Translations under genes and position numbers: made by a program
Shown: piece after piece, positions 52,745 through 63,762 of the stretch
Position numbering within the stretch: the first letter of the stretch is position 1
Layout of the letters: each line of letters starts with the position of its first letter
The notes under the pieces: generated by a model
What the model was told of the DNA's origin: nothing
The model's input: the letters and a program-made list of their open reading frames with translations, nothing else
Databases searched by the model: none
NCBI RefSeq assembly: GCF_012849375.1
Contig: NZ_CP051684.1
Span: 248,001 to 312,000, forward strand
Source: Duganella dendranthematis
Lineage (GTDB): Bacteria; Pseudomonadota; Gammaproteobacteria; Burkholderiales; Burkholderiaceae_D
DNA: 64,000 nt
Direction: 5' to 3'

Positions 52745-53292
52745 AGCTTCCAGTCGCCCGCGCGCAGCTTGTCCAGCCAGAAGATGCCGATCACAGTCTT
52801 GACGTCGGTGATCTTGCCTTCGCGGACCCATTGCAGCAGTTCGTCGATGGTGGCGGTGAAGGTTTCGAGAAACTCGCCTTCATCCAGTTTGGCCGGGCCG
52901 GCTTTCAGGCCGCGCGCCAGGTACAGGTCCAGGTGCTCGTCGGAATAGGCGATGGCGTTATGGATTTTGCTGACGAACTGCCATTCGCCGCCGGTGTAGC
53001 CGGTTTCCTCTTCCAGCTCGCGCTTGGCGGCGACCAACGGGTCTTCACCCTTGTCGATTTTCCCGGCCGGGAATTCGATGAAGACGTCATGCAATGGGTA
53101 GCGATATTGGCGCTCCATCAGCACCGTGCCGTCGTCCAGCAACGGCAGAATCACCACTGCACCGGGGTGCAGGATGTATTCACGCTTGGTGTGCTTGCCG
53201 TTGGGGAGTTCTATGATGTCGCGCTGCACCTTCAGGAAATGGCCGTTGTAGACCAGTTCACCGTCGATGCGCGTTTCTTTGAGGTTGTCCAT
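52741..53292 (-). CDS. NUDIX hydrolase, ADP-ribose pyrophosphatase type
   Basis: The 183-residue enzyme has the complete NUDIX box starting GKIDKGEDP and ending KRELEEETGY (G-x5-E-x7-REU-x-EE-x-G-U), with GAVVILPLLDDGTVLMERQYRYP preceding it, as in NudF-like ADP-ribose pyrophosphatases. I start at MDNLKETR (53292), preceded by GGAGCAGGG. It lies in the run between DUF2818 and the HExxH gene. A NUDIX gene after nuoN and DUF2818 is a common betaproteobacterial arrangement. Confidence 0.92.
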   Translation of the reverse strand: MDNLKETRIDGELVYNGHFLKVQRDIIELPNGKHTKREYILHPGAVVILPLLDDGTVLMERQYRYPLHDVFIEFPAGKIDKGEDPLVAAKRELEEETGYTGGEWQFVSKIHNAIAYSDEHLDLYLARGLKAGPAKLDEGEFLETFTATIDELLQWVREGKITDVKTVIGIFWLDKLRAGDWKL

Positions 53293-53326
53293 CCCTGCTC
53301 CACGATCGTATGAGAACGATAGTGTA

Positions 53327-53632
53327 TCAGCCGTGAGGCTTGCGCAGGTAACGGACGATGAATCCCGGAAAACCGAGAACCACAAACAGGCAGCCGGAGA
53401 TTGCGTAGAACTCCCACGCCTGCGGGAAGCGGACGCCGATATTGGCTTCGAGGGCGAAGCCAATAAAACCGACCACCATGTACAGTGCCGTCATTTCCAG
53501 CAGCCGGATGTACAGCGGCTTGCGCTGCCATTTGGCGCCGACCACGGCGAACAGGCGGTCGTTGAAGAACGGCAGGTTGGCGGCCGCGAGTGCAATCGCG
53601 ATCACCAACCAGCCGGCGGTGGAGGTATCCAT
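53327..53632 (-). CDS. DUF2818 family membrane protein
   Basis: This 101-residue protein has three predicted membrane helices (about 7-24, 42-60 and 75-92) and a basic C-terminus. DUF2818 genes occur directly after nuoN in Burkholderiales and are thought to be linked to complex I, but no role is established. It starts at TGATG, overlapping the nuoN stop by one base. It should lie in the inner membrane. Confidence 0.9.
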   Translation of the reverse strand: MDTSTAGWLVIAIALAAANLPFFNDRLFAVVGAKWQRKPLYIRLLEMTALYMVVGFIGFALEANIGVRFPQAWEFYAISGCLFVVLGFPGFIVRYLRKPHG

Positions 53633-55137
53633 CAGGTCGCGAGGGTCGCTTTGATGGCGGCCATGCAGGCTTTCAGCATGCCTTCTGGCATAACACCCAG
53701 CGCAACGACGGCCAGGCCGTTGATGCTCAGTACCAGCTTCATGTCGAACGGGGCGACGATCGGCGCGGTATCGACCGGCTCGTCAAACCACATGGTCTTG
53801 ATGACGCGCAGATAGTAGAACGCACCAATCAGCGAGAACATCACGGCGAAGATGGTCAGCCACAGTTGGCCGGTGGCCAGCACCGAGTTCAGTACAGCGA
53901 ACTTGGCGGCAAAGCCCATCATCGGTGGCACGCCAGCCAGCGAGAACAGCAGGATGGTCATCACCAGCGCGAACCAGCCATTACGCTTGCTCAGGCCCTT
54001 GAAGTCGGCCAGGTTGTCGGCGTCGAAGCCGGCGCGCGAGGCCAGCATCAGCGTGCCGAAGGTACCGACGGTGGTCAGCACGTAGGTGATCACGTAGTAC
54101 ATCGAGGCGCTGTAGGCAGCGTCGCGGCCGGTCACGTCGGTGGTGCCCGCCACGCCCGACAGCAGGCCCAGCAGCACGAAGCCGATTTGTGCGATGGTCG
54201 AGTACGCCAGCATACGCTTGATGTTGGTCTGGGCGATGGCGGTCAGGTTACCGATCGCCAGCGACAGCACGGCCAGCACCATCAGCATCTGCTGCCAGTC
54301 GAAGGCCATCGGCATCAGGCCTTCCACCAGCAGGCGGATGCAGATCGCGAAGGTAGCGATTTTCGGTGCGCCGCCCAGCAGCAGGGTCACGGCGGTTGGC
54401 GAACCGTCGTAGACGTCCGGCACCCACATGTGGAATGGCACGGCGCCCAGTTTGAACGCCAGGCCGGCTACCAGGAACACCAGGCCGAAGATCAGGATGG
54501 TTTTGTTGATGGTGCCGCTGGCTGCCGCTGCCGAGATCTGGGCGATGTCCAGCGTGCCGGTCGCGCCGTACAGCATCGACATACCGTACAGCAGGAAGCC
54601 CGACGCCAGGGCGCCCAGCACGAAGTACTTCATCGCCGCTTCGGTCGCGCGCACGTTGTCGCGACGGATCGCCACCAGTGCGTACAGCGACAGGGACATC
54701 AGTTCCACGCCCAGGTAGATCGACAGCAGGTTGGAACCCGAGATCATCACCATCTGGCCCATCATGGCGAACAGCGCCAGCACGTAGAACTCGCCGCCCA
54801 GGTTACCGCTCAGCATGTCGCGGTCCGCCGCGTACTGGCGCGAATACACCAGCGTCATGCCCACGGTCAGGTAGGTGAACAGTTTCAGCAGGTTGGCCAT
54901 CGGATCGGAGACGAACATACCGTGGAAGGTATAGGTCGTCGTACCGGCGGCGTAGTCGTGGTAGCTGATGCCGGCCAGGACCACCAGCATCAGCAGCGAC
55001 AGCGCGTAGGTGAACGAACGCTGCGCCTTGGTCAGGAACATATCGATCAGCAGGATCGCCGAGGCGCCGATCAATAACGCGATCTCGGCGTAGGCCGGGA
55101 CCAGGTTCACGGCCTCTTGTGGAATAGGTGTAGTCAT
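53632..55137 (-). CDS. nuoN: NADH-quinone oxidoreductase subunit N
   Basis: The 501-residue antiporter-like membrane subunit of complex I has about 14 helices. Typical features are IYLGVELMSLSLYALVAI with the conserved Glu, ATEAAMKYFVLGALASGFLLYG with the broken-helix Lys, and LAYSTIAQIGFVLLG. It is the last of the nuo series and overlaps DUF2818 by one base. The start at 55137 is consistent with the family length. Confidence 0.97.
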   Translation of the reverse strand: MTTPIPQEAVNLVPAYAEIALLIGASAILLIDMFLTKAQRSFTYALSLLMLVVLAGISYHDYAAGTTTYTFHGMFVSDPMANLLKLFTYLTVGMTLVYSRQYAADRDMLSGNLGGEFYVLALFAMMGQMVMISGSNLLSIYLGVELMSLSLYALVAIRRDNVRATEAAMKYFVLGALASGFLLYGMSMLYGATGTLDIAQISAAAASGTINKTILIFGLVFLVAGLAFKLGAVPFHMWVPDVYDGSPTAVTLLLGGAPKIATFAICIRLLVEGLMPMAFDWQQMLMVLAVLSLAIGNLTAIAQTNIKRMLAYSTIAQIGFVLLGLLSGVAGTTDVTGRDAAYSASMYYVITYVLTTVGTFGTLMLASRAGFDADNLADFKGLSKRNGWFALVMTILLFSLAGVPPMMGFAAKFAVLNSVLATGQLWLTIFAVMFSLIGAFYYLRVIKTMWFDEPVDTAPIVAPFDMKLVLSINGLAVVALGVMPEGMLKACMAAIKATLAT

Positions 55138-55158
55138 TTATGCGTTTCCGTTTTCTTC

Positions 55159-56670
55159 TTAATGCGCCGGGAACGGCAGCTTGCTCTGTGCAACGTGTGC
55201 CAGCAGGTCCGCAACCGAGGTTTGCATGGTGTCGGTGAATGGGGCTGGGTACAGGCCCATGGCCAGCACGCAGACTGCCAGAATGCCCAGCATCAGGAAT
55301 TCACGGCCATTCAGATCAACCAGCTCGGCGACGTGGTGGTTGGCCACTTTGCCGAAGATGACGCGCTTGGCCATCCACAGCGAGTACGCTGCGCCGAAGA
55401 TCAGCGCGGTGGCTGCCAGCAGGCCGATCCAGAAGTTGTACTGGGTGGCGCCCAGGATCACCATGAACTCGCCGACGAAACCGGAGGTCGCTGGCAGGCC
55501 GCAGTTGGCCATGGAGAACAGGATGAAGAAGGCGGCGAAACGCGGCATCTTGTTGACCACACCACCGTAGTCGGCGATCTGACGCGAGTGCGCCTGGTCG
55601 TACAGTACGCCGATGCACAGGAACATCGCGGCCGACACGAAGCCGTGCGAGATCATTTGCATGATGGCGCCCTGGGTGGCCATGCTGTTGAAGACGAAGA
55701 AGCCCAGGGTGACGAAGCCCATGTGCGCGATCGACGAGTAGGCGACTAGCTTCTTCATGTCTTTCTGGACCAGTGCCACCAGGCCGACGTAGATCACGGC
55801 GATCAGCGACAGGGTGATGACGAAGCCCGACAGGTAGTGCGAGGCGTCCGGGGTGATCGGCAGCGAGAAGCGGATGAAGCCGTACGCGCCCAGTTTCAGC
55901 ATGATCGCGGCCAGCACGGCGGAACCGCCGGTTGGCGCTTCCACGTGGACGTCCGGCAGCCAGGTGTGGACCGGGAACATCGGTACCTTGACGGCGAACG
56001 CCATGAAGAAGGCGAAGAAGATGGCGACCTGCTCGGTCATCGTCAGCGGCGCCTTGTGCCAGTACAGAATGTCCCAGCTACCGGTGACTTTGTACAGGTA
56101 GATGATGGCAACCAGCGTCAGCAGCGAACCGAAGAAGGTGTACAGGAAGAACTTGAACGAGGCGTAGACACGGTTGTCGCCGCCCCAGATACCGATGATG
56201 ATGTACATCGGGATCAGGGTCGCTTCAAAGAAGAAGTAGAACAGCAGGCCGTCCATGGCGCAGAACACGCCGATCATCAGGCCGGACAGGATCAGGAACG
56301 CGCCCATGTACTGGGCCACGCGTTTCTGGATCACCTGCCAGGCCGAGATCACCACGATGATGGTGATAAAGGCGGTCAGCGGCACGAACCACAGCGACAG
56401 GCCGTCGATGCCCAGCGAGTAGAAGATGTTGAAGCGCTCGATCCACGCCGATTTCTCGACGAACTGCATGCCGTGCGCGGCATTGTCAAAGTGCGTGACC
56501 AGCGGGATCGTCGCGCCGAAGCTGACGATGGACGCGATCAGCGTCAGCACGCGGGTAAAGCCGGCGTTGCTGTCGCGCCCCACTGCCAGGACGATCAGGC
56601 CGAAAATAATCGGGAGCCAGATCGCCAGGCTCAGGTACGGAGGTAGAGTAGATATGGTTTGCTGCATCAT
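55159..56670 (-). CDS. nuoM: NADH-quinone oxidoreductase subunit M
   Basis: The 503-residue antiporter-like proton-pumping subunit shows FEATLIPMYIIIGIWGGDNR with the conserved Glu, KVPMFPVHTWLPDVHVEAPTG with the conserved Lys, and VAYSSIAHMGFVTLG. It starts MMQQ; either Met is possible. It lies between nuoL and nuoN with 31-base and 21-base gaps, respectively. Confidence 0.97.
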   Translation of the reverse strand: MMQQTISTLPPYLSLAIWLPIIFGLIVLAVGRDSNAGFTRVLTLIASIVSFGATIPLVTHFDNAAHGMQFVEKSAWIERFNIFYSLGIDGLSLWFVPLTAFITIIVVISAWQVIQKRVAQYMGAFLILSGLMIGVFCAMDGLLFYFFFEATLIPMYIIIGIWGGDNRVYASFKFFLYTFFGSLLTLVAIIYLYKVTGSWDILYWHKAPLTMTEQVAIFFAFFMAFAVKVPMFPVHTWLPDVHVEAPTGGSAVLAAIMLKLGAYGFIRFSLPITPDASHYLSGFVITLSLIAVIYVGLVALVQKDMKKLVAYSSIAHMGFVTLGFFVFNSMATQGAIMQMISHGFVSAAMFLCIGVLYDQAHSRQIADYGGVVNKMPRFAAFFILFSMANCGLPATSGFVGEFMVILGATQYNFWIGLLAATALIFGAAYSLWMAKRVIFGKVANHHVAELVDLNGREFLMLGILAVCVLAMGLYPAPFTDTMQTSVADLLAHVAQSKLPFPAH

Positions 56671-56701
56671 GGTTATCGTTATCTCTTTGCGTATCAGCTA
56701 A

Positions 56702-58789
56702 TTAAGCGTGCCAAAACGGCAGGAAGTAGACCAGGAACCCCAGAATGCCGAGGATCATGACGAACGCATAGTGGTAGATGTAACCAGTCTGCGCCAGGCG
56801 GGTCAGCGAAGAGAACCAGCCCACTACTTTGGCGCTGCCGTTGACCAGCAGGCCGTCGATCAGGGTCTTGTCGCCGATTTTCCACAGGCCTTCGCCCAGC
56901 AGACGGGCGCCGCCTGCAAACACTACCTGGTTGAACTTGTCCAGGTAGTACTTGTTGTCCAGCAGCGTGTGCACTGCCTTGAACTTGGCGAAGAACCATG
57001 CCGGTACGCGTGGATTGATCATGTAGCAGTAGTACGACGATGCCACGCCCAGGATCGCCAGCCACAGCGGCAGCGAGGTCAGCGAGTGGATCGCCATGGC
57101 CAATGGACCGTGGTATTCCTCTTTCAGCAGTTCCATCGCGTGGTGGTTTTCGCCGATGTAGATCACATTCTTGAAGAAGTCGCCGAACAGCATCGGGCCG
57201 ATGGCCAGCGCGCCGATGATGACCGATGGAATGGCCAGCATCACCAGCGGGAACCAGACCACGAATGGCGATTCATGCGGTTTCTGACCTGGGGCCAGAC
57301 CGTGGTGAGCGTGGTCGTCTTCCTCTTCCTCATGGTGCGCGTCGGAATCGTGAGCGTGGTCGTCGTGCGCGGCGGCATGGTGGTCGTCATGACCATGCGC
57401 ATGCGCCTGGCCGAAACGCTCTTTACCGTGGAACACCAGGAAGTACATACGGAACGAGTAGAACGCGGTCACGAACACGCCAGCAAGTACGGCGAACTGC
57501 GCGAAGCCGGCGCCCCAGATATGGGTCTCGCCCACTGCTTCGATGATCGAGTCTTTCGAGTAGAAGCCCGAGAAGAACGGCGTGCCGATCAGTGCCAAGG
57601 AACCCAGCAGCGAAGTGATCCAGGTGATCGGCATGTATTTACGCAGGCCGCCCATGTTGCGGATGTCTTGATCGTGGTGCATGCCGATGATGACCGAACC
57701 GGCGCCCAGGAACAGCAGTGCCTTGAAGAACGCGTGCGTCATCAGGTGGAACACGGCCACCGAGTACGCCGACGAACCCAGCGCCACCGTCATGTAGCCC
57801 AGCTGCGACAGCGTCGAGTAAGCCACCACGCGCTTGATGTCGTTCTGGATGATGCCCAGGAAGCCCATGAACAGCGCGGTGATCGAACCGATGACCAGGA
57901 TGAAGCTCAGCGCGGTGTCCGACAGTTCGAACAGCGGCGACATGCGCGACACCATGAAGATGCCAGCGGTAACCATGGTTGCCGCGTGGATCAGTGCGGA
58001 AATCGGGGTTGGACCTTCCATCGAGTCCGGCAGCCAGACGTGCAGCGGGAACTGCGCCGATTTACCCATCGCGCCGATGAACAGGCAGATGCAGGCCACG
58101 GTCAGCAGCATCCAGTCGGTGCCTGGCAGAGTCAGCAGAGCCAGCGCTTCGCGCTTGGCGAACACCTCCTGGTAATTCATCGAACCACCGTAGGCCAGCA
58201 GCAGGCCGATACCCAGGATGAAGCCGAAGTCACCCACACGGTTGACCAGGAAAGCCTTCATGTTGGCGAAGATCGCGGTTGGACGGGTGTACCAGAAGCC
58301 GATCAGCAGGTACGACACCAGGCCCACCGCTTCCCAGCCGAAGAACAGCTGCAGGAAGTTGTTCGACATCACCAGCATCAGCATGGAGAAGGTGAACAGC
58401 GAGATGTATGAGAAGAAGCGGTTGTAGCCTTCGTCTTCCGCCATGTAGCCGATGGTGTAAATGTGCACCATCAGCGACACGAAGGTCACCACGCACATCA
58501 TCATCGCCGACAGCGAGTCGATCTGGAAGCCGACTTCCATTTTCATGCCGGCCACGGTCATCCAGTTATAGATGGTGCCGTTGAAGGTTGCGCCGTTGAG
58601 CACGTCGTTCAGCGTCATCGCCGAAATAATGAATGCCACCAGCACGCCCAGGATGGTCGCCGCGGTCGCGGTCTTGCGACCGACCACGTTGCCGAAGAAT
58701 TTCGTTCCCAACAAGCCCGCCACCGCCGCGCCCGCGAGGGGCGCCAGTGGTATGACCAGCAGGAGATTAGGGTTAAGAGTAACCGCCAT
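56702..58789 (-). CDS. nuoL: NADH-quinone oxidoreductase subunit L with His-rich insertion
   Basis: The 695-residue subunit is the distal proton pump of complex I. It has FFGWEAVGLVSYLLIGFW, GKSAQFPLHVWLPDSMEGPTP and VAYSTLSQLGYM, and the C-terminal amphipathic region. Between FHGKERFGQAHA and LAPGQKPHESPFV (about residues 460-497) lies a stretch with about 14 His and many Asp/Glu, far longer than in Escherichia coli. It may bind metal or proton-buffer at the membrane surface; NuoL proteins of related bacteria often carry such tracts. Confidence 0.97.
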   Translation of the reverse strand: MAVTLNPNLLLVIPLAPLAGAAVAGLLGTKFFGNVVGRKTATAATILGVLVAFIISAMTLNDVLNGATFNGTIYNWMTVAGMKMEVGFQIDSLSAMMMCVVTFVSLMVHIYTIGYMAEDEGYNRFFSYISLFTFSMLMLVMSNNFLQLFFGWEAVGLVSYLLIGFWYTRPTAIFANMKAFLVNRVGDFGFILGIGLLLAYGGSMNYQEVFAKREALALLTLPGTDWMLLTVACICLFIGAMGKSAQFPLHVWLPDSMEGPTPISALIHAATMVTAGIFMVSRMSPLFELSDTALSFILVIGSITALFMGFLGIIQNDIKRVVAYSTLSQLGYMTVALGSSAYSVAVFHLMTHAFFKALLFLGAGSVIIGMHHDQDIRNMGGLRKYMPITWITSLLGSLALIGTPFFSGFYSKDSIIEAVGETHIWGAGFAQFAVLAGVFVTAFYSFRMYFLVFHGKERFGQAHAHGHDDHHAAAHDDHAHDSDAHHEEEEDDHAHHGLAPGQKPHESPFVVWFPLVMLAIPSVIIGALAIGPMLFGDFFKNVIYIGENHHAMELLKEEYHGPLAMAIHSLTSLPLWLAILGVASSYYCYMINPRVPAWFFAKFKAVHTLLDNKYYLDKFNQVVFAGGARLLGEGLWKIGDKTLIDGLLVNGSAKVVGWFSSLTRLAQTGYIYHYAFVMILGILGFLVYFLPFWHA

Positions 58790-58825
58790 GATGAACCTTA
58801 ATCGTTATTTTTCGTGAGGTTAAAA

Positions 58826-59134
58826 TTAGCCCTTGAGGCTGTCCAGGTCTTCGACGTTGATGGTGTCCAGATTACGGAACAGCACCACCAGGATCGCGAG
58901 GCCAATTGCCGATTCGGCGGCCGCAACGGTCAAAATGAAGAAGACAAAGATCTGACCTGCCGCATCACCGAGGTAATGCGAGAACGCGATGAAATTCATA
59001 TTCACTGCCAGCAGCATCAGTTCGATGGCCATCAGGATGACGATGATGTTCTTGCGGTTCAGGAAAATACCGACGATCGAGATCGCGAACAGAATCGCGC
59101 CCAGAACGAGGTAGTGAGCCAGGGATAAAGTCAT
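58826..59134 (-). CDS. nuoK: NADH-quinone oxidoreductase subunit K
   Basis: The 102-residue, three-helix membrane subunit shows the conserved Glu residues in [15 protein letters not shown] and [16 protein letters not shown], part of the proton-conducting chain. Length is typical. Its ATG overlaps the nuoJ stop by four bases. Confidence 0.97.
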   Translation of the reverse strand: MTLSLAHYLVLGAILFAISIVGIFLNRKNIIVILMAIELMLLAVNMNFIAFSHYLGDAAGQIFVFFILTVAAAESAIGLAILVVLFRNLDTINVEDLDSLKG

Positions 59135-59760
59135 GGTGCCTCCTTAACTTCGGTTTCGGCCGCGCCGCGCGTGGTGACCGGGGCGATCTTGACGATCTTC
59201 AGGCGGTCATTGCGTTTGACGCGCACGGCGTCGGCTGGGTCGAAGTGTTTGGTGTCTTTGCGCTTGCGCAGCGTCAGTGCCACGGCGGCGATGATCGCCA
59301 CCAGCAGGACCACGGCGGCGATCTCAAAGCCATAGATGTATTTGGTGTAGATCAGCATGCCCAGTTCCTTGGTGCCGCCCAGGCTGGCGACGGGCGCCGG
59401 ACGCGGGTCGAACGACAGGAACGAGCGCCACAGCACGGCGGCCATTTCCAGCACGATGATCACGCCGACGAAGGAAGCGACCGGCAGGTAACCCCAGAAG
59501 TTCTCGCGCAGCTTTTCGGTGTCGATGTCGAGCATCATCACCACGAACAGGAACAGCACCATGACGGCGCCGACATAGACCAGCACCAGCACGATGGCCA
59601 GGAACTCGGCCTCCAGCAGCATCCAGATGCCGGCGGCGTTGAAGAACGCCAGCACAAGGAACAGTGCCGCGTGCACCGGATTGCGGGCCGTGATAACGCG
59701 CGTCGCAGCCAATATCATGATGGCGGCGAAGACGTAGAACAAAGCAGTTTTAAATTCCAT
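59131..59760 (-). CDS. nuoJ: NADH-quinone oxidoreductase subunit J
   Basis: The 209-residue, five-helix membrane subunit carries the conserved [22 protein letters not shown], with the [11 protein letters not shown] segment, and [21 protein letters not shown] hydrophilic C-terminal tail of about 40 residues ([10 protein letters not shown] and beyond) is typical of betaproteobacterial NuoJ. A 75-base gap with a hairpin separates it from nuoI. Confidence 0.96.
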   Translation of the reverse strand: MEFKTALFYVFAAIMILAATRVITARNPVHAALFLVLAFFNAAGIWMLLEAEFLAIVLVLVYVGAVMVLFLFVVMMLDIDTEKLRENFWGYLPVASFVGVIIVLEMAAVLWRSFLSFDPRPAPVASLGGTKELGMLIYTKYIYGFEIAAVVLLVAIIAAVALTLRKRKDTKHFDPADAVRVKRNDRLKIVKIAPVTTRGAAETEVKEAP

Positions 59761-59805
59761 AACTAACCCAAGAGACGTACAGTTTATTGATCACATCGCT
59801 GTAGC

Positions 59806-59828
59806 GGGCGGCCGGTACGGCGCCGCCC
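59806..59828 (-). repeat. Hairpin in the nuoI-nuoJ gap
   Basis: GGGCGGC (59806-59812) and GCCGCCC (59822-59828) pair around a nine-base loop in the only sizeable gap within the nuo series. No T tract follows. It could be an mRNA processing or stabilising site. Confidence 0.45.
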
Positions 59829-59835
59829 TGTTTCG

Positions 59836-60324
59836 TCAGCGATAAGGAGCGTCCGCTGCGCGGGCTGCGGCGATATCGTCTTCGTAACGATCGCCTACGG
59901 CCAGCAGCATCTCTTTCGTGTAGTACAGATCGCCGCGTTTCTCGCCGTGGTATTCCAGCACGTGCGTTTCGACGATCGAGTCGACCGGGCACGACTCTTC
60001 GCAGAAACCGCAGAAGATGCACTTGGTCAGGTCGATGTCGTAACGGGTGGTACGGCGCGAGCCGTCCGCACGCTGCTCGGATTCGATGGTGATCGCCATC
60101 GCCGGGCACACTGCTTCACACAGTTTGCAGGCGATGCAGCGCTCTTCCCCATTCGGGTAGCGGCGCAGCGCGTGCAGGCCGCGGAAGCGCGGCGACATCG
60201 GCGTCTTCTCTTCCGGGTACTGCACGGTGATCTTGCGCGAGAACATATATTTGCCCGTCAGCGCCATCCCTTTGATCAGCTCGGTCAGCATGAAGCTGCC
60301 GATGAAGTCTTTTAAACGTTCCAT
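59836..60324 (-). CDS. nuoI: NADH-quinone oxidoreductase subunit I
   Basis: This 162-residue peripheral-arm subunit carries clusters N6a and N6b: [19 protein letters not shown] and [19 protein letters not shown] supply eight cysteines for two [4Fe-4S] clusters. The N-terminal amphipathic helix is normal. It lies 12 bases after nuoH, on the same transcript. Confidence 0.97.
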   Translation of the reverse strand: MERLKDFIGSFMLTELIKGMALTGKYMFSRKITVQYPEEKTPMSPRFRGLHALRRYPNGEERCIACKLCEAVCPAMAITIESEQRADGSRRTTRYDIDLTKCIFCGFCEESCPVDSIVETHVLEYHGEKRGDLYYTKEMLLAVGDRYEDDIAAARAADAPYR

Positions 60325-60336
60325 AGTCTCTATTCC

Positions 60337-61422
60337 TTACTTCCAGATATTCCAGGAGGTCTGCATCCAGCCAGCGACCAATACCAGCCACACCAGGGTC
60401 AGTGGAATGAATACTTTCCAGCCCAAACGCATGATCTGGTCGTAACGGTAGCGTGGGAAAGTACCGCGCACCCAGATGAAGACCGACACCAGGAAGAACG
60501 CTTTCGCGAACAACCAGAAGAAGCCGCCGAAACCGCCCCAGAATTCCAGGAAGGCGAACGGTGCGGACCAGCCGCCCAGGAACATGATCGAACCCAGCGT
60601 GGCGATCAGAATCATGTTGGCGTATTCGGCCAGCATGAACATGGCATAGGCCATGCCCGAGTATTCCACCATGTGACCGGCAACGATCTCGGACTCGCCT
60701 TCGACCACGTCGAACGGGTGACGGTTGCACTCGGCCAGGCCGGAGGTCAGGTACACCACGAACAGCGGCAGCAGCGGCAGCCAGTTCCACGACAGGAAGT
60801 TCAGGCCGTGCTCGACCATCATGCCCTTTTGCTGGCCGGCGACGATGTCACCGAAGTTCAGCGAACCGGACACCATCAGCACCACCACCAGCACGAAGCC
60901 CATCGGGATTTCGTAGGAAATCATCTGGGCCGACGCGCGCATTGCACCCATGAACGAGTACTTCGAGTTCGACGCCCAGCCGGCGATGATGATGCCGTAG
61001 ACTTCCATCGAGGTAATCGCCATCAGCAGCAGCAGGCCGGCGTTGACGTTGGCGATTACCGCCTGTGGACCGAACGGCACCACCGACCAGCAAGCCAGCG
61101 CCGGCATGATGGTCATGATCGGACCGATCACGAACAAGCCAGGGTTGGCCTTGGCCGGGGTGATGATTTCTTTGAACAGCAGTTTCAGCGCATCGGCGAT
61201 CGGCTGCAGCAGACCCAGTGGACCGACGCGGTTAGGACCAACGCGGATCTGGATCCAGCCGATGAACTTGCGTTCCCACAGCGTGGCGTAAGCAACCAGG
61301 CCCATCAGCGGCAACAGCACGCACAGGACTTTGATCAGCGACCAGACCAGCGGCCAGACCGGCGCCAGCACGCTGGTTTCGCCCAGCGTGTAAAGCGATG
61401 TAACGAACTCAGGCAGAGCCAT
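60337..61422 (-). CDS. nuoH: NADH-quinone oxidoreductase subunit H
   Basis: The 361-residue membrane subunit forms much of the quinone chamber. Signatures are [42 protein letters not shown] and [20 protein letters not shown]. It overlaps the nuoG stop by one base (TAATG). Confidence 0.97.
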   Translation of the reverse strand: MALPEFVTSLYTLGETSVLAPVWPLVWSLIKVLCVLLPLMGLVAYATLWERKFIGWIQIRVGPNRVGPLGLLQPIADALKLLFKEIITPAKANPGLFVIGPIMTIMPALACWSVVPFGPQAVIANVNAGLLLLMAITSMEVYGIIIAGWASNSKYSFMGAMRASAQMISYEIPMGFVLVVVLMVSGSLNFGDIVAGQQKGMMVEHGLNFLSWNWLPLLPLFVVYLTSGLAECNRHPFDVVEGESEIVAGHMVEYSGMAYAMFMLAEYANMILIATLGSIMFLGGWSAPFAFLEFWGGFGGFFWLFAKAFFLVSVFIWVRGTFPRYRYDQIMRLGWKVFIPLTLVWLVLVAGWMQTSWNIWK

Positions 61423-63740
61423 TATTTCCCCTCTCCTGCTTTTTCTACGGTAATGGAACCGAACATGCTGCCCAGGGCGGCGGTCGATGCGTGCGCAGCG
61501 GCCACGCGCACGGCGTTGGCAGGCAGTTTGGCGTCAACAGCGGCGACCAGGATCGCGCTGCCGGAACCTTGGGTGACCTTGACCTTGTCGCCAGCGGCCA
61601 CGCCCAGTTGCTGCGCCAGTGCGCTCGACAGGTGCGCTTGCGGCGCGGCGCTGTCGGCCATTTTCTGCAGCGATTCGGCGCGGCGCACCACGGCGTCGGC
61701 GAAGTAGATCGGCACGTCGGCGATACGCTCAGGACCGCTCGAAGCAACGCTCGAAGCGGCCAGCGGCAGTTTCGATACGTTGTTCAGCTTGGCCGAAACG
61801 TCGAACACATCGGCGCCCAGCACTTCGTTGCGCACCGCTTCCGAGGTGTCGTAGTCGAAGCCGGTCAGGCCGAGGATGTTGCCCAGTACGCGCAGCACTT
61901 TCCAGGCTGGACGGGTTTCCAGCAGCGGCTTGACGGTCGCGTTGAAGCTTTGCGCGCGGCCTTCGGCGTTGACGAAGGTGCCCGAGGTTTCGCTGAATGG
62001 CGATACCGGCAGCAGCACGTCGGCGTAGTCCATACCGTGTTTGAAGGCCGACAGCACGACGACCATTTCGGCCTTGTTCAGCGCGGCGACGGCGGCTTGC
62101 GGGTTGTGCGCGTCCAGCTCAGGCTCGGCGTTCAGCAGCACGTAGGCCGATTTGGCTTCGGTGAAGACTGGCGCCTTGCCGGCGTTGGCGTTGGCGATGT
62201 AGGCGCCGACGGTGTTGGCCGCTTCGGTCAGGTAGCCCAGCTTGGCGCCGGTCTGTTCCGCGATCCATTGGGCGGCGGCGTGCAGCGCGCCAGCTTGTGG
62301 ATGTTGTGCAGCAGCGTTACCCAGGAACACGCCCTTGTTCTCGCCCGACAGCAGCGAGGCAGCGATGGCGGCGGCAGCGTCCGAAGCCTGTACGCCTTCG
62401 AAGCCGGCCGGAGCCGCCACTTCTTTGGCCTCGGCAACAGCGACCACCACTTGCGACAGCGCCGACAGCCACTCCGATGGAGCAACGATCAGTTTGTTGG
62501 CGACGTTCATCAGCAGGTCGTCGTCGGTCGCGCTCAGCAGCGACAACTTGGCGCCGCCCTTGATGGCGGTACGCAGACGGGTGGCCAGCAGCGGGTGATC
62601 CTTGCGCAGGAACGAGCCGATCACGAAGGCGCGGTTCAGCGCGCCGAATTCGGTGATCGACATGCCCAGCCATGGCGTCACGTCCAGCGAGAAATCGCTG
62701 TGACGCAGGCGGGTGTCGACACTGTCCGAACCCAGGCCGCGCACGACTTTTTGCAGCAGGTGCAGTTCTTCCAGCGTCGAGTGCGGCGTGGCCACGGCAG
62801 CGATGGCGTTGGCGCCGTGCTCGTGCTTGATGTTTTTCAGGCCGTGCGCCACGTATTCCAGCGCGGTTTGCCAGTCGACTTCTTTCCACTCACCGCCCTG
62901 CTTCAGCATCGGCTGGGTCAGACGGTCGGTGGTGTCCAGGCCTTCGTACGAGAAGCGGTCCTTGTCGGAAATCCAGCACTCGTTGACGGCGTCGTTTTCC
63001 AGCGGCAGCACGCGCTTGACCTTGCCGCCCTTGACCTGAACGATCAGGTTGGCGCCCAGGCCGTCGTGCGGCGAGACCGATTTGCGGCGCGACAGTTCCC
63101 ACGAACGGGCGCTGTAACGGAACGGCTTCGACGTCAGTGCGCCGACCGGGCACAGGTCGATCATGTTGCCGGACATTTCCGAGTTGACGGTCTGGCCGAC
63201 GAACGCGGTGATTTCCGAGTGTTCGCCGCGGCCGATCATGCCCAGCTCCATCACGCCGGCCACTTCCTGGCCGAAACGTACGCAACGGGTGCACTGGATG
63301 CAACGGGCCATTTCCTGCATCGACACCAGCGGGCCGGCGTCTTTCGGGGTCACGACGCGCTTGTCTTCTTCGTAGCGCGATTCGCCCTTGCCGTAGCCCA
63401 CTGCCAAGTCTTGCAGCTGGCATTCGCCGCCCTGATCGCAGATCGGGCAGTCCAGCGGGTGGTTAATCAGCAGGAATTCCATGACCGACTTCTGTGCCTG
63501 GACGGCCTTTTCGGAGTGCGAGCGCACAATCATGCCGGCCGAGACCGGCGTTGCGCATGCTGGCAAAGGCTTCGGCGCCTTTTCCACTTCGACGAGGCAC
63601 ATCCGGCAGTTGGCCGCGATCGACAATTTCTTGTGATAGCAGAAGTGCGGAATGTAGGTTCCCAATTTGTTGGCGGCGTCCATCACCATGCTACCAGCAG
63701 GGACTTCGACTTTTTTGCCGTCTATTTCGATTTCAACCAT
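61422..63740 (-). CDS. nuoG: NADH-quinone oxidoreductase subunit G
   Basis: The 772-residue iron-sulfur subunit has the N-terminal [2Fe-2S] ligands ([23 protein letters not shown]), the His-Cys cluster region [18 protein letters not shown], and the [4Fe-4S] ligands [15 protein letters not shown] with LCPVGALT. A molybdopterin-oxidoreductase-like C-terminal part follows without cofactor. I start at [13 protein letters not shown] (63740), where the family begins; the longer frame has no support. nuoF ends 22 bases upstream. Confidence 0.97.
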   Translation of the reverse strand: MVEIEIDGKKVEVPAGSMVMDAANKLGTYIPHFCYHKKLSIAANCRMCLVEVEKAPKPLPACATPVSAGMIVRSHSEKAVQAQKSVMEFLLINHPLDCPICDQGGECQLQDLAVGYGKGESRYEEDKRVVTPKDAGPLVSMQEMARCIQCTRCVRFGQEVAGVMELGMIGRGEHSEITAFVGQTVNSEMSGNMIDLCPVGALTSKPFRYSARSWELSRRKSVSPHDGLGANLIVQVKGGKVKRVLPLENDAVNECWISDKDRFSYEGLDTTDRLTQPMLKQGGEWKEVDWQTALEYVAHGLKNIKHEHGANAIAAVATPHSTLEELHLLQKVVRGLGSDSVDTRLRHSDFSLDVTPWLGMSITEFGALNRAFVIGSFLRKDHPLLATRLRTAIKGGAKLSLLSATDDDLLMNVANKLIVAPSEWLSALSQVVVAVAEAKEVAAPAGFEGVQASDAAAAIAASLLSGENKGVFLGNAAAQHPQAGALHAAAQWIAEQTGAKLGYLTEAANTVGAYIANANAGKAPVFTEAKSAYVLLNAEPELDAHNPQAAVAALNKAEMVVVLSAFKHGMDYADVLLPVSPFSETSGTFVNAEGRAQSFNATVKPLLETRPAWKVLRVLGNILGLTGFDYDTSEAVRNEVLGADVFDVSAKLNNVSKLPLAASSVASSGPERIADVPIYFADAVVRRAESLQKMADSAAPQAHLSSALAQQLGVAAGDKVKVTQGSGSAILVAAVDAKLPANAVRVAAAHASTAALGSMFGSITVEKAGEGK

Positions 63741-63762
63741 GGTGATCGTTACCTGACGCAGC

